Below, one piece after another: positions 5,079 through 5,779 of a stretch of DNA of 5,779 nucleotides. Positions within the stretch are counted from its first letter, which is position 1; each line of letters starts with the position of its first letter. The notes below the pieces were generated by a model that ran no database searches, was not told where the DNA came from, and saw nothing but the letters and a program-made list of their open reading frames with translations. The DNA lies in the NCBI GenBank assembly GCA_017548175.1, contig JAFYMZ010000161.1:1-5779 (forward strand), written 5' to 3'. The stretch comes from Clostridia bacterium (lineage in GTDB: Bacteria > Bacillota_A > Clostridia > Oscillospirales > Butyricicoccaceae). Position numbers and translations under genes: made by a program.

Positions 5079-5615
5079 TTGGATCAGCAAGAAAAAATGG
5101 AAAAGCGAATGGTCAACCGGGCATACTTTGCCTGTGTGGCCGTGATTTTTGCAGGTTGTGCAGTGCTTGCACTGCTGGTATCGCTGCTGCTGGGTTATCG
5201 TTTTACGGCAGACGGTGCTGTGCGCAAAGAGTGGCGCGAGGCAGAAACCCTGCAGATGGGTGACTTTACCATCTATTATGAATTGTCTCAGGGAAATGAC
5301 CCGTATATCGAGCGCTTTGTGGCGGTAGAGAAAACGGCGTTTTTGTATGCGCGCAAGGGCAACAACGGCAAGTTGGTGTACCCTGCCGGCAGTGATGTGC
5401 CGGCCGGACAGATCTTCAGTTATCAGGACGGTAACCAGTGGCATCATGTATTGCTGTTGGATATGGTACTGCCCCAAGGTGCAGACCGACAGGTGACGCA
5501 GCTGGTGGTGCGTGAAGAAACGGTAGATGTGCAGTTTAACAGCTGCTTCAGCACCCCCCGTCAGTTCAGCGAGTTTGTGCTGGATGGCGTGACCTTTGAA
5601 TTGCGCAACAACTAA
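5079..5615 (+). CDS. Hypothetical single-pass membrane protein
   Basis: A 178-aa protein that I do not recognise. A short, charged N-terminus (residues 1-14) is followed by one strong membrane helix at about 17-39. The rest (about 45-178) is a polar, strand-rich domain with no Cys pairs in CxxC form, no obvious catalytic motif and a few aromatic clusters (F63-T-I-Y-Y, Q120-W-H-H). The basic residues before the helix and none directly after it suggest the C-terminal domain lies outside the cell. The TTG start was chosen from the AGGAGGG at 5066-5072; starting at ATG 5097 would remove only six residues. It is transcribed divergently from the VTC operon with its own near-consensus promoter and ends at a hairpin terminator, so it is monocistronic. 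A link with the VTC operon is possible only from proximity. Confidence 0.85.
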   Translation: MDQQEKMEKRMVNRAYFACVAVIFAGCAVLALLVSLLLGYRFTADGAVRKEWREAETLQMGDFTIYYELSQGNDPYIERFVAVEKTAFLYARKGNNGKLVYPAGSDVPAGQIFSYQDGNQWHHVLLLDMVLPQGADRQVTQLVVREETVDVQFNSCFSTPRQFSEFVLDGVTFELRNN

Positions 5616-5621
5616 ACAGAG

Positions 5622-5665
5622 AAAAGCCCGAAGGCTGTTCCGCAGGAACGGTCCTCGGGCTTTTT
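5622..5665. terminator. Bidirectional terminator
   Basis: AAAAGCCCGA (5622-5631) pairs with TCGGGCTTTT (5655-5664); after one A-C mismatch the stem continues (5633-5640 with 5646-5653, including G-U pairs) to a five-base loop. TTTTT (5661-5665) serves the + strand gene, and the A run at 5622-5625 gives a T tail for the convergent minus-strand gene. Confidence 0.9.
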
Positions 5666-5667
5666 GC

Positions 5668-5779
5668 TTACAGGGGTGCTTCCAGAATGGGCTGCACCTG
5701 CTGCCCGTGCAGGGCGGCGTCCAGTGCATCTTCCACCCGCGCCCAGTTGGCGGTCATGCTGCGCGGTTTATCCCGCCAG
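5668..5779 (-). CDS. C-terminal end of an unidentified protein (partial)
   Basis: An open minus-strand frame enters from the right edge and stops at TAA (5668-5670), three bases from the shared terminator. It reads 36 residues, beginning W-R-D-K-P-R-S-M-T-A-N-W and ending L-E-A-P-L. The composition is protein-like (amphipathic segment N-W-A-R-V-E-D-A-L-D-A-A-L), GC is high at third positions as in neighbouring genes, and the stop is correctly placed next to a terminator with a T tail in this direction. The fragment is too short for me to name a family. Confidence 0.68.
   Translation of the reverse strand, partial: WRDKPRSMTANWARVEDALDAALHGQQVQPILEAPL

Noticed and set aside
5142..5170. Possible lipobox (F-A-G-C) in the divergent membrane protein
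   Set aside because: Phe at the -3 position is unusual, and the hydrophobic stretch continues well past the Cys, so a membrane helix is the better reading.
5034..5729. A 231-codon open frame on the minus strand
   Set aside because: It is antisense to the TTG-started gene, spans its terminator and promoter region, and has no ribosome binding site or recognisable domain.

Overview
The window looks like a chromosomal segment of a Clostridia-type Firmicute, probably a gut Oscillospirales/Ruminococcaceae-like anaerobe. This is inferred from the strong AGGAGG-type ribosome binding sites, the sigma-A-like promoters with 17-base spacers, the tRNAs with encoded CCA, a moderate GC content in genes against AT-rich intergenic DNA, and gene families typical of anaerobic Firmicutes (a desulfoferrodoxin-like protein and a VTC/DUF4956/Cthe_2159-type cluster). 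The genus cannot be told from the sequence alone.

Left edge (1-276): a stable-RNA cluster on the + strand. It holds the 3' end of a tRNA (probably Glu), a complete 5S rRNA, a complete tRNA-Asn(GTT) and a textbook intrinsic terminator. A tRNA sits only 19 bases upstream of the 5S gene, so 23S is not its immediate neighbour.

Second block (277-1517): a GtrA-family membrane protein on + with its own extended -10 promoter converges on a minus-strand regulator, and the two share a strong hairpin terminator. The regulator is an XRE-type helix-turn-helix protein fused to a full desulfoferrodoxin module. Both iron-site ligand sets are present: four Cys of the desulforedoxin-type centre, and four His plus one Cys of the superoxide-reductase-type centre. 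Its promoter carries two overlapping inverted repeats, suggesting an autoregulatory operator.

Third block (1522-4906, minus strand): a three-gene operon with one visible promoter at its head and a terminator at its end. In order of transcription it encodes a soluble VTC-type (CYTH/TTM superfamily) polyphosphate polymerase-like enzyme, a four-helix DUF4956 membrane protein that overlaps it by 11 bases, and a large secreted lipoprotein with a Cthe_2159-like carbohydrate-binding beta-helix. The layout suggests cytoplasmic polymer synthesis or phosphate chemistry, a membrane partner, and a surface-exposed binding protein. The actual function of this conserved set is not established as far as I know.

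Right block (5000-5779): a divergently transcribed, TTG-initiated, single-pass membrane protein of unknown function has a near-consensus promoter. It ends at a hairpin terminator that it shares with the C-terminal end of an unidentified minus-strand gene running off the window. No insertion sequence, CRISPR array, phage gene or origin was seen.
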